A stretch of DNA of 64,000 nucleotides from Nitrospinaceae bacterium (GCA_029261555.1 JAJDBB010000014.1:1-64000), one strand, 5' to 3'; positions 18,426 through 28,107 are shown, numbered from the stretch's first letter. Numbers and translations: made by a program. Notes: generated by a model from the sequence alone, not told the origin.

Positions 18426-19736
18426 TCAGTTTTCCACTCGTATGAAGTTTGATTTTTGGCAAACGACCTCTAACCGGTCGATTTCACTCAAGGCGGCGCG
18501 GACGTTCTTCTCGACAGCCCGATGCGTCATGATAATCAGAGGAACGCCTTTCCCCTGCGGATCGCGTCCTCTTTGAATAACGGATTCAATACCGATGGAA
18601 TGATCTCCCAGAATTCCCGAGATTTTTGAAAGCACGCCCGGTTGATCCAACACGCTGAAACGTAGAAAATATTCCGATTCGACGGCTTCAATATTCTTTA
18701 GAGGAATTTCTCCGACGTGTTTTCCCTGGTAGGATTGTGCCGGAAGCCTGTCTTTGGCGCCGGAAATAATGTTGCGGGCAATTTCCACGACGTCGCCAAC
18801 GACGGCGCTCCCCGTGGGAAGCGACCCGGCTCCATGTCCCACCAAAATATTTTCCTCCATATAATTATCGCAAACGCGGACCGCGTTTAAAACCCCGTTG
18901 ATGTTGGCCATGGAATGGCTTGCAGGAATCATGGCTGGATGCACGCGAACGTCCAACGCTGAGCCGTCGTATTTTGCGATCGCCAGCAGCTTGATGCGAT
19001 AGCCAAATTCGCGCGCGCATTGTATGTCCTCCGGAGCAACTCTGGTTATTCCCTCGACGCAAATATCCTCCATGGCAATCCGTGCGCCAAACGCCAAGCG
19101 CGCAAGCAGGATGATTTTATGGGCGGAATCCATTCCCTCGATATCGAAAGTGGGATCGGCTTCGGCAAAACCTTTCTCCTGCGCCTCCTTGAGAGCCGTA
19201 TCGAAGTCGCAATTTTCATCCGACATTTTGCTGAGTATGTAATTAGCCGTGCCGTTCACGATTCCTTCGATCACGCTAATATCGTTGGCGACCATGGCTT
19301 CTTTAAGGGAACGAATAATGGGAATGGCGCCGCCGACGGAGGCTTCGAATCCAATATTCAAATGTTTGTCTTCCACGGCGGAAAAAATCTCGTCGCCGTG
19401 TTTGGCCACTAAAGCCTTATTGGCCGTGACCACGTGCTTTCCCTTTTCAAGGGCTTTTAAAATAAAAGTTCGCGCCGGTTCGTAACCGCCGACCAACTCG
19501 ATAACAATATCGATTTCAGGGTCGTCAAAAATCTCGTCCGCCTTATCGGTCAGAACGCCCGGAGCCACGGCCACTCCGCGGTCGGTCGTGATATCCAGAT
19601 CGGCAATTTTGGCAATTTCGAGCGTGGCCCCCAGTCTCTTCTCCAGGGTCTCCCGACTCTGAGTAATGATCTTCACCACGCCGGCTCCAATTGTTCCAAA
19701 CCCAATCAAGCCAATTTTTATCGTTTTCTTATTCAT
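18426..19736 (-). CDS. hom: Homoserine dehydrogenase Hom
   Basis: Reduces aspartate semialdehyde to homoserine with NAD(P)H in the threonine/methionine branch. The N-terminal Rossmann motif GLIGFGTIGAGV, the catalytic-domain signature region around EGIVNGTANYIL and TFDIEGMDSAHK, and a C-terminal ACT domain (YFLRFSVLDQPGVLSKI, about residues 350-425) are all present. At 436 residues it is the common monofunctional, ACT-regulated form, so feedback control by threonine is expected. It sits 17 bp after alaC and 2 bp before thrC. Confidence 0.97.
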   Translation of the reverse strand: MNKKTIKIGLIGFGTIGAGVVKIITQSRETLEKRLGATLEIAKIADLDITTDRGVAVAPGVLTDKADEIFDDPEIDIVIELVGGYEPARTFILKALEKGKHVVTANKALVAKHGDEIFSAVEDKHLNIGFEASVGGAIPIIRSLKEAMVANDISVIEGIVNGTANYILSKMSDENCDFDTALKEAQEKGFAEADPTFDIEGMDSAHKIILLARLAFGARIAMEDICVEGITRVAPEDIQCAREFGYRIKLLAIAKYDGSALDVRVHPAMIPASHSMANINGVLNAVRVCDNYMEENILVGHGAGSLPTGSAVVGDVVEIARNIISGAKDRLPAQSYQGKHVGEIPLKNIEAVESEYFLRFSVLDQPGVLSKISGILGDHSIGIESVIQRGRDPQGKGVPLIIMTHRAVEKNVRAALSEIDRLEVVCQKSNFIRVEN

Positions 19737-19753
19737 AAGTTCACGTCTTAGTT

Positions 19754-20920
19754 TTATAACAACTCGCGGATGCCACGAATCGCCTGGCGAGTCCGATGCT
19801 CGTTTTCTACCAAGGAAAAGCGGACAAACTCATCGCCGCCTTCGCCAAAACCAATCCCTGGGGATACGGCCACCTTGGCCTTGTCCAAAAGAAGCTTGGA
19901 AAATTCCACCGATCCCAAATGCCGAAGCTTCTCAGGAATTTGCGCCCAGACAAACATGGTGGCTTTGGGCGGTTCCACGGTCCACCCGATCCGGTTGAGT
20001 CCCTCGCATAAAACGTTTCGTCGGTTGTAATACGTGTCGCGTATACCCTCGACCCATTCGCGCGGCCCGTTCAGCGCAATCACTCCCGCAATTTGAATGG
20101 GGGTGAACATTCCATAATCCTGATAGCTTTTCAGTCGGGTGAGCGCATGGATGAGTTCGCGATTGCCGACGGCAAAGCCCACGCGCCAACCGGGCATGTT
20201 GTAACTTTTGGACAGGGTAAAAAATTCCACGCCCACGTCCTTGGCGCCGGGAACCTGCAAAAAACTGGGCGCCTTATAGTCTTCGAAAACGATGTCCGCG
20301 TAGGCAAAATCATGAATCACAATTAAATCGTGTTCCTTGGCGAACGCCACCACTCTTTCAAAAAACTCGATATCCACCACCTCGGTGGTCGGATTGTGCG
20401 GGAAGTTGATTACCAGGGCCTTTGGGCGCGGCCAGGTCCTTTTAAAAGCCTCCAACAGCGCTTCAAAGAAATCCGTATCCTTATTCAAAGGAACATTGAT
20501 AACGTCGCAATTGGACAAAATAAAAGCGTAGGTGTGAATCGGATAAGTGGGCGTGGGCACCATGATGGAGTCGCCGGGACCCGTGATGGCCACCGCCAAA
20601 TGTGAAATTCCTTCTTTGGAGCCGATGGTGGCAATGGCCTCGGTATCCGGATCCAGTTCCACCGAATAATTACGCATGTACCAATCGGTAATGGCCAGGC
20701 GGAGTTTATATACGCCCTTTGAAAGGGAATAGCGGTGGCTTTGCGGTTTCCGGGCCGCCTCGATCAGTTTATCGACAATGGGGTCGGGCGTCGGCTGGTC
20801 CGGATTGCCCATTCCAAAGTCGATAATGTCTTCACCCTGGCGACGGGCCTTAAGCTTCAACTCATTAATGATGTTGAAAACGTAAGGGGGCAACCGGTTG
20901 ATTCTGGGAAATTCCCGCAT
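19754..20920 (-). CDS. alaC: Class I/II PLP aminotransferase, AlaC-like
   Basis: A fold-type I aminotransferase of 388 residues. It shows [11 protein letters not shown] near the N-terminus, [11 protein letters not shown], the PLP lysine motif [15 protein letters not shown] (about 230-245) and the C-terminal [11 protein letters not shown] with the substrate-binding Arg. The overall pattern resembles E. coli AlaC (glutamate-pyruvate aminotransferase) and the related MalY/DapL-like group. Substrate specificity is therefore probable rather than proven. It is the first gene of the run ahead of hom and thrC, which would also suit a role in aspartate-family metabolism. Confidence 0.85.
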   Translation of the reverse strand: MREFPRINRLPPYVFNIINELKLKARRQGEDIIDFGMGNPDQPTPDPIVDKLIEAARKPQSHRYSLSKGVYKLRLAITDWYMRNYSVELDPDTEAIATIGSKEGISHLAVAITGPGDSIMVPTPTYPIHTYAFILSNCDVINVPLNKDTDFFEALLEAFKRTWPRPKALVINFPHNPTTEVVDIEFFERVVAFAKEHDLIVIHDFAYADIVFEDYKAPSFLQVPGAKDVGVEFFTLSKSYNMPGWRVGFAVGNRELIHALTRLKSYQDYGMFTPIQIAGVIALNGPREWVEGIRDTYYNRRNVLCEGLNRIGWTVEPPKATMFVWAQIPEKLRHLGSVEFSKLLLDKAKVAVSPGIGFGEGGDEFVRFSLVENEHRTRQAIRGIRELL

Positions 20921-21273
20921 GATTGGAAGGCCTTATCTATTGCTTACAAAAACAGCATGAATTTAAGAGGCTTATATAGGCGAGAGGTCATACTCTTCCC
21001 AAACAATAATAAAAACTCGCGTAAGATAGCACAATTCCCCGAAAGCGGCAAGGCAGGGAAAACGCCAATCTTCGACTAAAAACCGGGCTTCCACCGCTCT
21101 GTAAGAGAGTTTCAAAAATATTTCCGGGGCTAAAAAAATATTTTAGTCGCCATTCCAGAGACGTCTTTTTTCTTGATTCGCGGCGCGGGCAAAGAGTAGT
21201 ATTCCCTTTTGGATTAACCGCCCATATTACCCATTCCCATCAAAGCAAATCCTCTGATTTATCGGCAAATTTT
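20921..21273. other. Divergent intergenic region alaC / uppP
   Basis: No ORF is supported. It holds a 9-bp inverted repeat AAAATATTT / AAATATTTT (21115-21123 / 21136-21144) around a CCGGGGCT loop. A weak plus-strand promoter candidate for uppP is also present (TTGATT at 21173, 18-bp gap, TAGTAT at 21197). Nothing else stands out. Confidence 0.35.
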
Positions 21274-22074
21274 ATGGACTATGCGAATACGATTCTCCTG
21301 GGAATCATCCAGGGACTCACGGAATTTTTACCGGTCTCCAGTTCGGGCCATCTGATATTAGCGCCCGTGGTTTTTGGCTTTAAGGACCAGGGGTTGGTGA
21401 TGGACGTCATCCTGCATCTGGCCACCCTGCTGGCGATAATCATTTTTTTCCGCCAGGACCTGGCAAGTATACTGAAAGCCATATTTAACCCCAATGGAGA
21501 CCCTGCCTACAAAAAATTAGGTTGGAGCATCCTGATTGCCACCATCCCGGCGGGAATCGTCGGCTTGCTTCTTGAAGATTGGATCGAATCCAATTTGCGC
21601 AGTTCCACTTTCGTTGCATGCAACCTGATTTTCTGGTCGCTGGTTTTTTGGATTGCGGACAGAAAAGCCGCAAACGCCCCGACCTCGGACGTCCGCGAAT
21701 TGAGTTTTGCCCAGGTATTTTTTATCGGTTGCGCCCAGGCGGTGGCGCTTTTGCCGGGAACTTCACGCTCGGGAATAACCATCGCAGCGGGTTTGTTTGG
21801 CAATTTGTCCAGAGAGACGGCGGCCCGGTTCTCTTTCTTACTGGGAACGCCCATTATTTTAGCTGCGGGAACGCATAAATCCCTGTTAATTTTTACGGCG
21901 TCGGGAAACCATTTGGACGTTGGGATGGGGGAACTGGCGACGGGATTTTTAATCACCTTTGCGGTGGGTTATCTTTGCATAAAGGTTTTGCTGAACGTCG
22001 TGAAACGCTTCGGCCTTTTGCCCTTCATTATTTATCGAATTCTACTCGCCTCGTTGATTTTAGTTTTTTATTAA
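21274..22074 (+). CDS. uppP: Undecaprenyl-diphosphatase UppP (BacA)
   Basis: An inner-membrane phosphatase that regenerates undecaprenyl phosphate, the lipid carrier for peptidoglycan, LPS and capsule sugars. Both family signatures are intact: GLTEFLPVSSSGHL at residues 14-27 and PGTSRSGITIAAG near 163-175. About eight hydrophobic segments and 266 residues fit E. coli BacA (273). It is monocistronic, ending in a strong bidirectional terminator. Basal bacitracin tolerance is a known consequence of the family. Confidence 0.97.
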   Translation: MDYANTILLGIIQGLTEFLPVSSSGHLILAPVVFGFKDQGLVMDVILHLATLLAIIIFFRQDLASILKAIFNPNGDPAYKKLGWSILIATIPAGIVGLLLEDWIESNLRSSTFVACNLIFWSLVFWIADRKAANAPTSDVRELSFAQVFFIGCAQAVALLPGTSRSGITIAAGLFGNLSRETAARFSFLLGTPIILAAGTHKSLLIFTASGNHLDVGMGELATGFLITFAVGYLCIKVLLNVVKRFGLLPFIIYRILLASLILVFY

Positions 22075-22096
22075 GCCCCAAAAATTTGCATAAAAA

Positions 22097-22124
22097 AAGC
22101 CGGTCGGGAAAACCCGACCGGCTT
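22097..22124. terminator. Strong bidirectional terminator between uppP and the secreted small protein
   Basis: A perfect 12-bp stem AAGCCGGTCGGG-aaaa-CCCGACCGGCTT. On the minus strand it runs into seven T residues; on the plus strand it is followed by TATTATTTTG. It can end both convergent genes. Confidence 0.95.
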
Positions 22125-22157
22125 TATTATTTTGTTCCCGCAGGAACGAAACGATGA

Positions 22158-22571
22158 TTAGTTACAGGTTACGTTCATCGGAATCGTGCCGGTGTTGGTG
22201 ATACGAACTTCGCCGCTGATGTCGCCAATGCTGTCGCCACGGCTGAAATTATTCTGACCTTTCAAGGTAACTTTCTTCGCGCCCATGCTGTGATACTCCT
22301 GGGTATGCGCCTTGCTGTTAGGTCCTTTTCCGGGGATACCTTGCTCGTCATTTCCCAAAGTAATCGGAATCGTCGTGAAGTTGGAAGACTTCCAGATCAC
22401 TGCATTTGCATTTTCGCGATCTGTTGAATGCGATCCATTAGCTTCCAGAGTGATGGAACTGGCGTTGTTGCAACTCGTTTTGCCGCCCGGAGCCAAAGAC
22501 CCGGCTGATGCGCTTGATGCGAAACAGAATACAGCAAAAACGACAATGCTAACCAAAACAGTTTTTTTCAT
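22158..22571 (-). CDS. Small secreted protein of unknown function
   Basis: I do not recognise a family. The start is the ATG at 22571 (MKKTVLVS), with GGGAGG about eight bases upstream, giving 137 residues rather than the 165 of the ORF track. A textbook signal peptide (AVFCFASSASA) is followed by a mature chain of about 113 residues. That chain is rich in Asn, Ser, Thr and Gly, with beta-strand-like alternation and only two cysteines, one near each end (KTSCNN and the terminal VTCN), which could form one disulfide linking the termini. The composition suggests a small periplasmic or surface beta-sandwich. A TATAAT box and a 12-bp palindrome lie upstream, suggesting a regulated gene. Confidence 0.75.
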   Translation of the reverse strand: MKKTVLVSIVVFAVFCFASSASAGSLAPGGKTSCNNASSITLEANGSHSTDRENANAVIWKSSNFTTIPITLGNDEQGIPGKGPNSKAHTQEYHSMGAKKVTLKGQNNFSRGDSIGDISGEVRITNTGTIPMNVTCN

Positions 22572-22608
22572 AGCTTCATCCTCCCTACCCAAGTTAAGAT
22601 TTAAAAAC

Positions 22609-22638
22609 ATTATAAAAGACTGTTCGAGGTAAATACCT
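22609..22638 (-). promoter_or_regulatory. Promoter with palindromic operator candidate for the secreted protein
   Basis: On the minus strand a consensus TATAAT (22609-22614) lacks a recognisable -35. In the -35 region lies the perfect palindrome AGGTA-tt-TACCT (22627-22638 on the plus strand). A consensus -10 without a -35 but with a palindrome at that place is typical of regulator-dependent promoters. Confidence 0.45.
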
Positions 22639-22655
22639 GTAAGGTCCACCCCCAT

Positions 22656-22976
22656 TTAACAAATTCCAATATGGAATACAGGTCACGTTTATTACCGCTC
22701 AACTTAGCCTTTGGAAACGCAAAAGACAACCATAATCCAGCGCTTTTCTTCCCTAGGCTAAATGTCGGGGTAAGTATACCCCTGTGACCAAACATGTCAA
22801 CATTTTATTTTAAAAATCCACAACTTATTTGTCTTCATATTGGCGGTGTTTTTCTAAGGAACCTTCAAAGCAAATAAAATCAATTTCCTTACTTATTTTT
22901 AGGCCGAAAATATTTTAAAATACCTTAAAATTCAATGTGTTATTCAGATAGCGCTTCAAAGCCCACACCCTCCATT
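22656..22976. other. AT-rich intergenic stretch
   Basis: No ORF, tRNA or terminator is evident. It separates the secreted-protein gene from the UGPase gene, both on the minus strand, so it holds the 3' end of the UGPase transcript and the far upstream region of the secreted protein. Confidence 0.35.
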
Positions 22977-24341
22977 CTATAGCCATGACGTATTTTTTAA
23001 TAATTCCCCTTGGCCAATAGTTCTCGAACCCTCATTGGCCCCCAAGGTCACTTTCCCCTCCAAAACCGCCGAACCTTCAAAAGTTATATCCCCCTCCAGC
23101 GTCAACGATTCCAAGTTTATTATATCGGGGATCGATTTAAAGCGGGAATTATACCCATCCAGCCGGTCGAACGGAGCGCCAAAGTTGACGTTCGGCAACT
23201 CTTTAATTGTCCGTTGAGAATTGATCCGCATGCGGCCTTCGTCAAGCTCGAACAGGTTGGACTGAACCAGGAACAAATCGCTGGTCCTTTTAACGGGACG
23301 GAACCTTTCCCTGGGAACCAGCAACCCCACTGCGCCTGGGAAAAATTCAATGGCGGCGCCGATCGCGGTTTCCAATTGAACAACGTCGACCCCTCCCACC
23401 GTTTTATTATTGACGATCAGCTCCAGCCCCAAGGCCCCCCGCTCTAATTTTTTCGCAAGGCTCCGTAGATTGATCCAGATATTGTTCGTGCTGAAAGTCG
23501 AAAATTTCTCCACATTGCAAAACTCGTCGACGCGCTCTTCTGGAACCTGGGCGATTTCCAACAGCCGCAAACGATCTCCTTCATTATAAATCGTTCCGCC
23601 CTTCACGTCGGCCAGGGTTTTCGGCGTCAACTCCATTAAAAATGGAACGTCATGCTCTATCATATAGGTCAGGATTTTTTCATCCCAAACGGCGCCGAGA
23701 TTATCCGAATTGGAAAGGAATAAAATGTCCCGGCCCTGGCGCAACCAGTTATCCAGAAGTCCCCGGTTGGCAATGCAATGATAAAAGTCGCCGTGTCCCG
23801 GCGGGTACCAGGCTTCTCTGCCAAATTCTTTTTCGTCCAGCAGGCTCCCGTCGGTTTTTTGAATTCTGGGAAACCGGCTCTGCTCAAACGCTTCAATACT
23901 CAGCAAACCGCTATAGCTTTCCAAAGCTCTTGCCGTTTCCGCCTGAGTGTAAAAACTGTTCATTAATACGAGCGGAATTTTCGTATTATATTTCCGGTTG
24001 GCGGCGACAAGCTGATCGACCATCAGGTCCAAAAAAGTTTTACCTTCCTTGACCACGATTAAAGACTTGGGTCCAGAACATCCCATGGACGTCCCCAAGC
24101 CCCCGTTCAATTTGCAAACAACCAGCCGGGAAAGATAGTTCTCCAATTGGGCGGAATCCGGCGACGGCAGATTGTCCCAACTCAACATCTCGCTCGCATG
24201 AGGCGACTGGATGGACTCCCACTCCGCAACCTTTGCGGGTCCCTGCTGAAACTTTTTGTATAAAGACAAAAAGTATTCGGCCTCTGGACCCTCAAGGCCT
24301 ACCTCGGATAACTTTTTTAATAAACTTTCCATTTTTAACAA
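22977..24341 (-). CDS. UTP-glucose-1-phosphate uridylyltransferase, eukaryotic-type (UDPGP family)
   Basis: Makes UDP-glucose from glucose 1-phosphate and UTP. The protein belongs to the UDPGP (UGP2-like) family, not the bacterial GalU family: it has KLNGGLGTSMGCSGPKSL (residues about 76-93), PLVLMNSFYT, LSNSDNLGAV with the substrate-binding Asp, and a left-handed beta-helix-like C-terminus. The 454-residue length is slightly shorter than human UGP2. Position divergent from glycogen phosphorylase suggests coupling of glucose-1-phosphate release to UDP-glucose supply, an inference from context. Confidence 0.9.
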   Translation of the reverse strand: MLKMESLLKKLSEVGLEGPEAEYFLSLYKKFQQGPAKVAEWESIQSPHASEMLSWDNLPSPDSAQLENYLSRLVVCKLNGGLGTSMGCSGPKSLIVVKEGKTFLDLMVDQLVAANRKYNTKIPLVLMNSFYTQAETARALESYSGLLSIEAFEQSRFPRIQKTDGSLLDEKEFGREAWYPPGHGDFYHCIANRGLLDNWLRQGRDILFLSNSDNLGAVWDEKILTYMIEHDVPFLMELTPKTLADVKGGTIYNEGDRLRLLEIAQVPEERVDEFCNVEKFSTFSTNNIWINLRSLAKKLERGALGLELIVNNKTVGGVDVVQLETAIGAAIEFFPGAVGLLVPRERFRPVKRTSDLFLVQSNLFELDEGRMRINSQRTIKELPNVNFGAPFDRLDGYNSRFKSIPDIINLESLTLEGDITFEGSAVLEGKVTLGANEGSRTIGQGELLKNTSWL

Positions 24342-24370
24342 ATTGTACGATTGGAGTTTAATCTCGGCGC

Positions 24371-24376
24371 TATAAT
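24371..24376 (+). promoter_or_regulatory. Candidate -10 box for glgP
   Basis: A perfect TATAAT sits on the plus strand in the divergent UGPase/glgP interval, about 95 bp before the glgP start. No matching -35 is seen at 16-18 bp, so the site is tentative. Confidence 0.3.
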
Positions 24377-24470
24377 AAGCGGAATCACTGACAGTCTGAT
24401 TAGGAAATGAATTTCGCGCCGATCTCGGCGACGATTTCCTTATACCTCAACTTTAGGCGAAAGACGAGCC

Positions 24471-26948
24471 GTGGACAAAAAAACTTGGGCCAATCTTCAT
24501 CAATGCTTCCGCGAAAACTCCGCGGAAGCGTTGCAACAGTCCTTTCAGTTTCATTTGAGGTACACCCAGGCCAAGGACGAATACTCTGCCACGGCCCACG
24601 ACCTCTACAACAGCATCGCCTACGCCGTGCGCGACCGCCTGGTCGACAAATGGACCGAGACTCAGGAATCCTATTACGACCAGGACGTCAAGCGCGTTTA
24701 CTTTTTGTCCATGGAATATCTGGTCGGACGCACCCTGTCCAATTACATGATCGACCTGGAAATCCGCCCGGAAATCAAACAAGCCTTGAAAGCGCTGGGG
24801 CATGAGTTGGAAGAAATCGAAGACAACGACGTAGAGCCGGGGCTCGGCAACGGGGGCCTGGGCCGCCTGGCCACCTGTTTCCAAAACTCTCTGGCTACCT
24901 TGAGCCTGCCTGCATGTGGGTACGGCATCCGCTACGAATTCGGGATTTTCTACCAGAAAATCCGCAACGGTTTTCAAACGGAAACTTCCGACAACTGGAA
25001 CCGGCGCGGCAATCCCTGGGAAATCCCCCGCCCCGAACTCATGTTCCCGGTAAAATTTTTTGGAAAAGTTGTGGAGTCCAAAAGCCCAACCGGCCAACCC
25101 GTGTACGAGTGGGTGGACGCCCGCGATGACGTGATGGCGATGGCCTACGACATTCCCGTCCCCGGTTATAAATGCGAAACCGTGAACACGCTTCGTCTGT
25201 GGAGCGCAAAATCGACGCGCGAACTGGATTTTGAATTTTTTAATACCGGGGATTACTTGCGCTCCGTCAGCCTTAAAGCGGATACGGAAAATATTTCCAA
25301 GGTTCTTTATCCCAACGACAATATCGACCAGGGAAAGGAATTGCGCCTGAAACAGGAGTACTTTTTCGTTTCGGCTTCTCTGCAGGATATCATCCGGCGC
25401 TACAAAAAAAACCATCCTACCTTCGATCAGTTCAGCGAGAAGGTTGCAGTTCAACTCAACGACACGCATCCCTCCCTGGCGGTTCCCGAATTGATGCGCC
25501 TACTGATCGACGTCGAAAAACTCAGTTGGGAGCGCGCCTGGAAAATCACCGTCGAAACTTTTGGTTTCACCAACCACACCATTTTGCCCGAGGCCATGGA
25601 AAAATGGCCGGTGCATCTGATGGAATACCTGCTTCCCCGGCACCTGCAAATCATTTACCAGATCAACGACCATTTCCTCAAACAGATTCGCGCCGACTTT
25701 CCCGGCAACGACGAATTGGCCCGGCAAGTATCCATCGTCCAGGAAACTCCCGAGAGATCCATCCGCATGGCCCATCTGGCCATTGTGGGAAGTCATAAAA
25801 CCAACGGAGTGGCCCGCCTGCATACCGAGATTTTAAAGAACCGCGTGTTCAAACCTTTCTACCAAATTTTCAGCGACCGCTTCCACAACAAGACCAATGG
25901 AATCACCCCCCGCCTGTGGCTAAAAACCTGCAATCCGGAGCTTGCGGAATTGATCACCAGCATTATCGGCGACCAATGGATCACGCAGTTGGATGAACTG
26001 AAAAAGCTCGTTCCTCTGGCCGATGACGCCGCCTTCCGCGAACAATGGGCGACAATAAAAATGAACAACAAAAAGAACCTGGCGAAATACATCGACTGCC
26101 TGTTAGGAATCAGCGTCAACGTCGATTCAATCTTCGACGTGCAAATCAAACGCATCCACGAATACAAACGGCAACTCTTAAATATTCTCCACGTCGTCGC
26201 GCTTTACAACCGCATCAAGGACGGCAAGGGCGACGGACTGGTTCCCCGCACCGTGATATTTTCCGGCAAGGCGGCGCCGGGGTATCATCAGGCGAAACTC
26301 ATCATCAAACTGATTCATAGCGTCGGAGACAAAGTAAACCATGACCCGGACGTCGGCGACCTTTTAAAAGTCGTTTTCATCCCCAACTACTCCGTATCCA
26401 AAGCGGAAAAAATTATCCCGTCAGCCGACCTTTCGGAACAAATTTCCACCGCCGGATGGGAGGCCTCGGGCACGGGCAACATGAAGCTAGCCTTGAACGG
26501 CGCCCTGACCATCGGGACCCTCGACGGCGCAAACATAGAGATCATGGAGGAAGTTGGAAAAGAAAATATTTTCATCTTCGGCCTGGAGGTTGAAGACGTT
26601 CAAAAACTGGACCAGGACGGCTACCAGCCGCGCGATTTTTACGACAAGAACCAGACGCTCAAACGCGCGCTGGAAATGATCCGCTCCGGTCACTTTTCTC
26701 CGGAGGATCCCGCCCTCTTCCACCCCATAGTCAACGCGCTTTTGAGCGGCGACACATTCAAAGTCATGGCCGATTTCGAAGCCTATTGCCAATGCCAGGA
26801 AAACGTTGCAAAAGAATATGCCGACCCAAAACTCTGGTTCAAAAAATCCATCCTCAACAGCGCCAATATGGGGAAATTTTCCAGCGACCGGACCATCCAG
26901 GAATACTCCCGGGACGTCTGGAACATACAACCCGTTCGCCGCTCCTAA
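24471..26948 (+). CDS. glgP: Glycogen/maltodextrin phosphorylase
   Basis: A GT35 enzyme that releases glucose 1-phosphate from alpha-1,4-glucans. It is full length (825 residues) with the signatures EDNDVEPGLGNGGLGRLA near residues 120-140, VQLNDTHPSLAVPELMR, the phosphate-site region KRIHEYKRQLLN and the PLP-binding EASGTGNMKLALNG (Lys672). The start is GTG (MDKKTW). Three small genes follow on the same strand, the first only 9 bp after the stop. UGPase is divergent. Confidence 0.97.
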   Translation: MDKKTWANLHQCFRENSAEALQQSFQFHLRYTQAKDEYSATAHDLYNSIAYAVRDRLVDKWTETQESYYDQDVKRVYFLSMEYLVGRTLSNYMIDLEIRPEIKQALKALGHELEEIEDNDVEPGLGNGGLGRLATCFQNSLATLSLPACGYGIRYEFGIFYQKIRNGFQTETSDNWNRRGNPWEIPRPELMFPVKFFGKVVESKSPTGQPVYEWVDARDDVMAMAYDIPVPGYKCETVNTLRLWSAKSTRELDFEFFNTGDYLRSVSLKADTENISKVLYPNDNIDQGKELRLKQEYFFVSASLQDIIRRYKKNHPTFDQFSEKVAVQLNDTHPSLAVPELMRLLIDVEKLSWERAWKITVETFGFTNHTILPEAMEKWPVHLMEYLLPRHLQIIYQINDHFLKQIRADFPGNDELARQVSIVQETPERSIRMAHLAIVGSHKTNGVARLHTEILKNRVFKPFYQIFSDRFHNKTNGITPRLWLKTCNPELAELITSIIGDQWITQLDELKKLVPLADDAAFREQWATIKMNNKKNLAKYIDCLLGISVNVDSIFDVQIKRIHEYKRQLLNILHVVALYNRIKDGKGDGLVPRTVIFSGKAAPGYHQAKLIIKLIHSVGDKVNHDPDVGDLLKVVFIPNYSVSKAEKIIPSADLSEQISTAGWEASGTGNMKLALNGALTIGTLDGANIEIMEEVGKENIFIFGLEVEDVQKLDQDGYQPRDFYDKNQTLKRALEMIRSGHFSPEDPALFHPIVNALLSGDTFKVMADFEAYCQCQENVAKEYADPKLWFKKSILNSANMGKFSSDRTIQEYSRDVWNIQPVRRS

Positions 26949-26957
26949 TAATTTCTT

Positions 26958-27587
26958 ATGATTATTTTTAATAAAAATATTTACCAGCCCCGGCCCGACC
27001 AGCTCGATCCCCTGCATATGGAAAATGCGGACAATCCTAACTTTAATCTCAATCCTTATGATTTGTTTCTGACCGTGTTGACCCAGGACCGACGCCTGTT
27101 CATTGGCCTGGACCGCATGGACAAAACCGAATTGGATGAAAAAATGCCAATCATTTTTCCAAACGCATCGCGTTTCGGCGACCTCGACGTGTTGAACCAA
27201 CTTTCCAGACGCCTGCTGGAAGCGCTTGTCGACCGGTCGCGCTGGTACGAAATGAACTCCTATCACGCCTGCTATCTATACGACGCCCTGTTCAGCATGG
27301 TGGAGGACTACAGCTACTCCGACTTGGCGGAGCGCATGGAAATTTTCCCTGAGCATGGAGGCGAGGCGATCGATTTAAATGCGTTCATCAACGAGTACTT
27401 TTTAAACACGCTGTTTTTGGTCCACCCCGACCGGTTCGACAAGCTTAGCCCGGAAGAACTCGAAGAACGCTATCGTCAGAATCCCTGCCTGTTTGCCGTC
27501 GTCAACCGGCTCACCCCCAGTCCCGAGGAAATCCTGTTGACCCAGCACACGACCAACCCCTACGAACCGGAGCAACCAAACAATTGA
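26958..27587 (+). CDS. Unknown protein, paralog A of the pair flanking DUF5069
   Basis: I do not recognise a family. A soluble protein of 209 residues, predicted mixed alpha/beta, with no signal or membrane segment. It is clearly homologous to the gene at 28225: both start M-[IL]-[IV]-F-x-x-NIY. They share LDPY/LNPYD, FPNA/YPNA, WYEMNSYHACYLYD (WHEMNAYHFCYLYD in the other), EYFLNTLF and NPCLFAVVNRL. The conserved W-E-M-N-x-Y-H-x-C-Y-L-Y-D segment around residues 93-107 is the best candidate for a functional site. It begins 9 bp after the glgP stop, so it is probably co-transcribed with glgP. Confidence 0.75.
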   Translation: MIIFNKNIYQPRPDQLDPLHMENADNPNFNLNPYDLFLTVLTQDRRLFIGLDRMDKTELDEKMPIIFPNASRFGDLDVLNQLSRRLLEALVDRSRWYEMNSYHACYLYDALFSMVEDYSYSDLAERMEIFPEHGGEAIDLNAFINEYFLNTLFLVHPDRFDKLSPEELEERYRQNPCLFAVVNRLTPSPEEILLTQHTTNPYEPEQPNN

Positions 27588-27597
27588 GGATAAAAAA

Positions 27598-28020
27598 TTG
27601 AAATACCCCAAAAGTCCTTATGAAAAAGAAGGCGGACTGTACCACTTCCCGCGCATGCTGGATAAAATTCGCATGCATGAAAAAGGGGAACTGAACGCCT
27701 CCTACGACCCTCGGCTGGGAAAGGGATTCGATTATTTTTTATGCAAGTTTCTGGGCGTGGAATATCAAGACGTCATCGAACAGGGGAAGGCGGGTCAAAC
27801 GGATACCGACATTCTTGAATGGTGCTACGAAACCGGAAGGCGGAGAGACGAGTACGATTGCATGCTGTTCAACAAGTTCTTACAGAAACTCGGTTGGCGC
27901 GACGAAGACAACGGAATCACCGGGCGGCTTAAGAATTACAAAAGGGATCTCAACCTTGAACGCGACGATATAGAAACCATCTTCGACCTCATCGAAGTTG
28001 ACGAGAAAAGAAAAGATTAA
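27598..28020 (+). CDS. DUF5069 domain protein
   Basis: A 140-residue cytoplasmic protein with the DUF5069 pattern: SPYEKEGGLYHFPRMLDKIR at the N-terminus, then YDPRLGKGFDYFLCKFLGV and WCYETGRRRDEYD. The function of the domain is unknown to me. The start is TTG, supported by GAGGA eight bases upstream, and the gene begins 10 bp after paralog A. The C-terminal third is strongly charged. Tight spacing places it in the glgP transcript between the two paralogous unknown proteins. Confidence 0.85.
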   Translation: MKYPKSPYEKEGGLYHFPRMLDKIRMHEKGELNASYDPRLGKGFDYFLCKFLGVEYQDVIEQGKAGQTDTDILEWCYETGRRRDEYDCMLFNKFLQKLGWRDEDNGITGRLKNYKRDLNLERDDIETIFDLIEVDEKRKD

Positions 28021-28107
28021 GCGCTGGCGAAGGACTCAGCCTGATATCTTGGCCGTCTACCCTGTTAATCCTGTCTAGATTTTTTTTATTGGGACGGCGC
28101 CTACGCC

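Noticed and set aside
24453-25469. 338-aa minus-strand ORF opposite glgP
   Set aside because: It is the antisense shadow of the highly conserved glycogen phosphorylase gene, and its translation has no recognisable domain.
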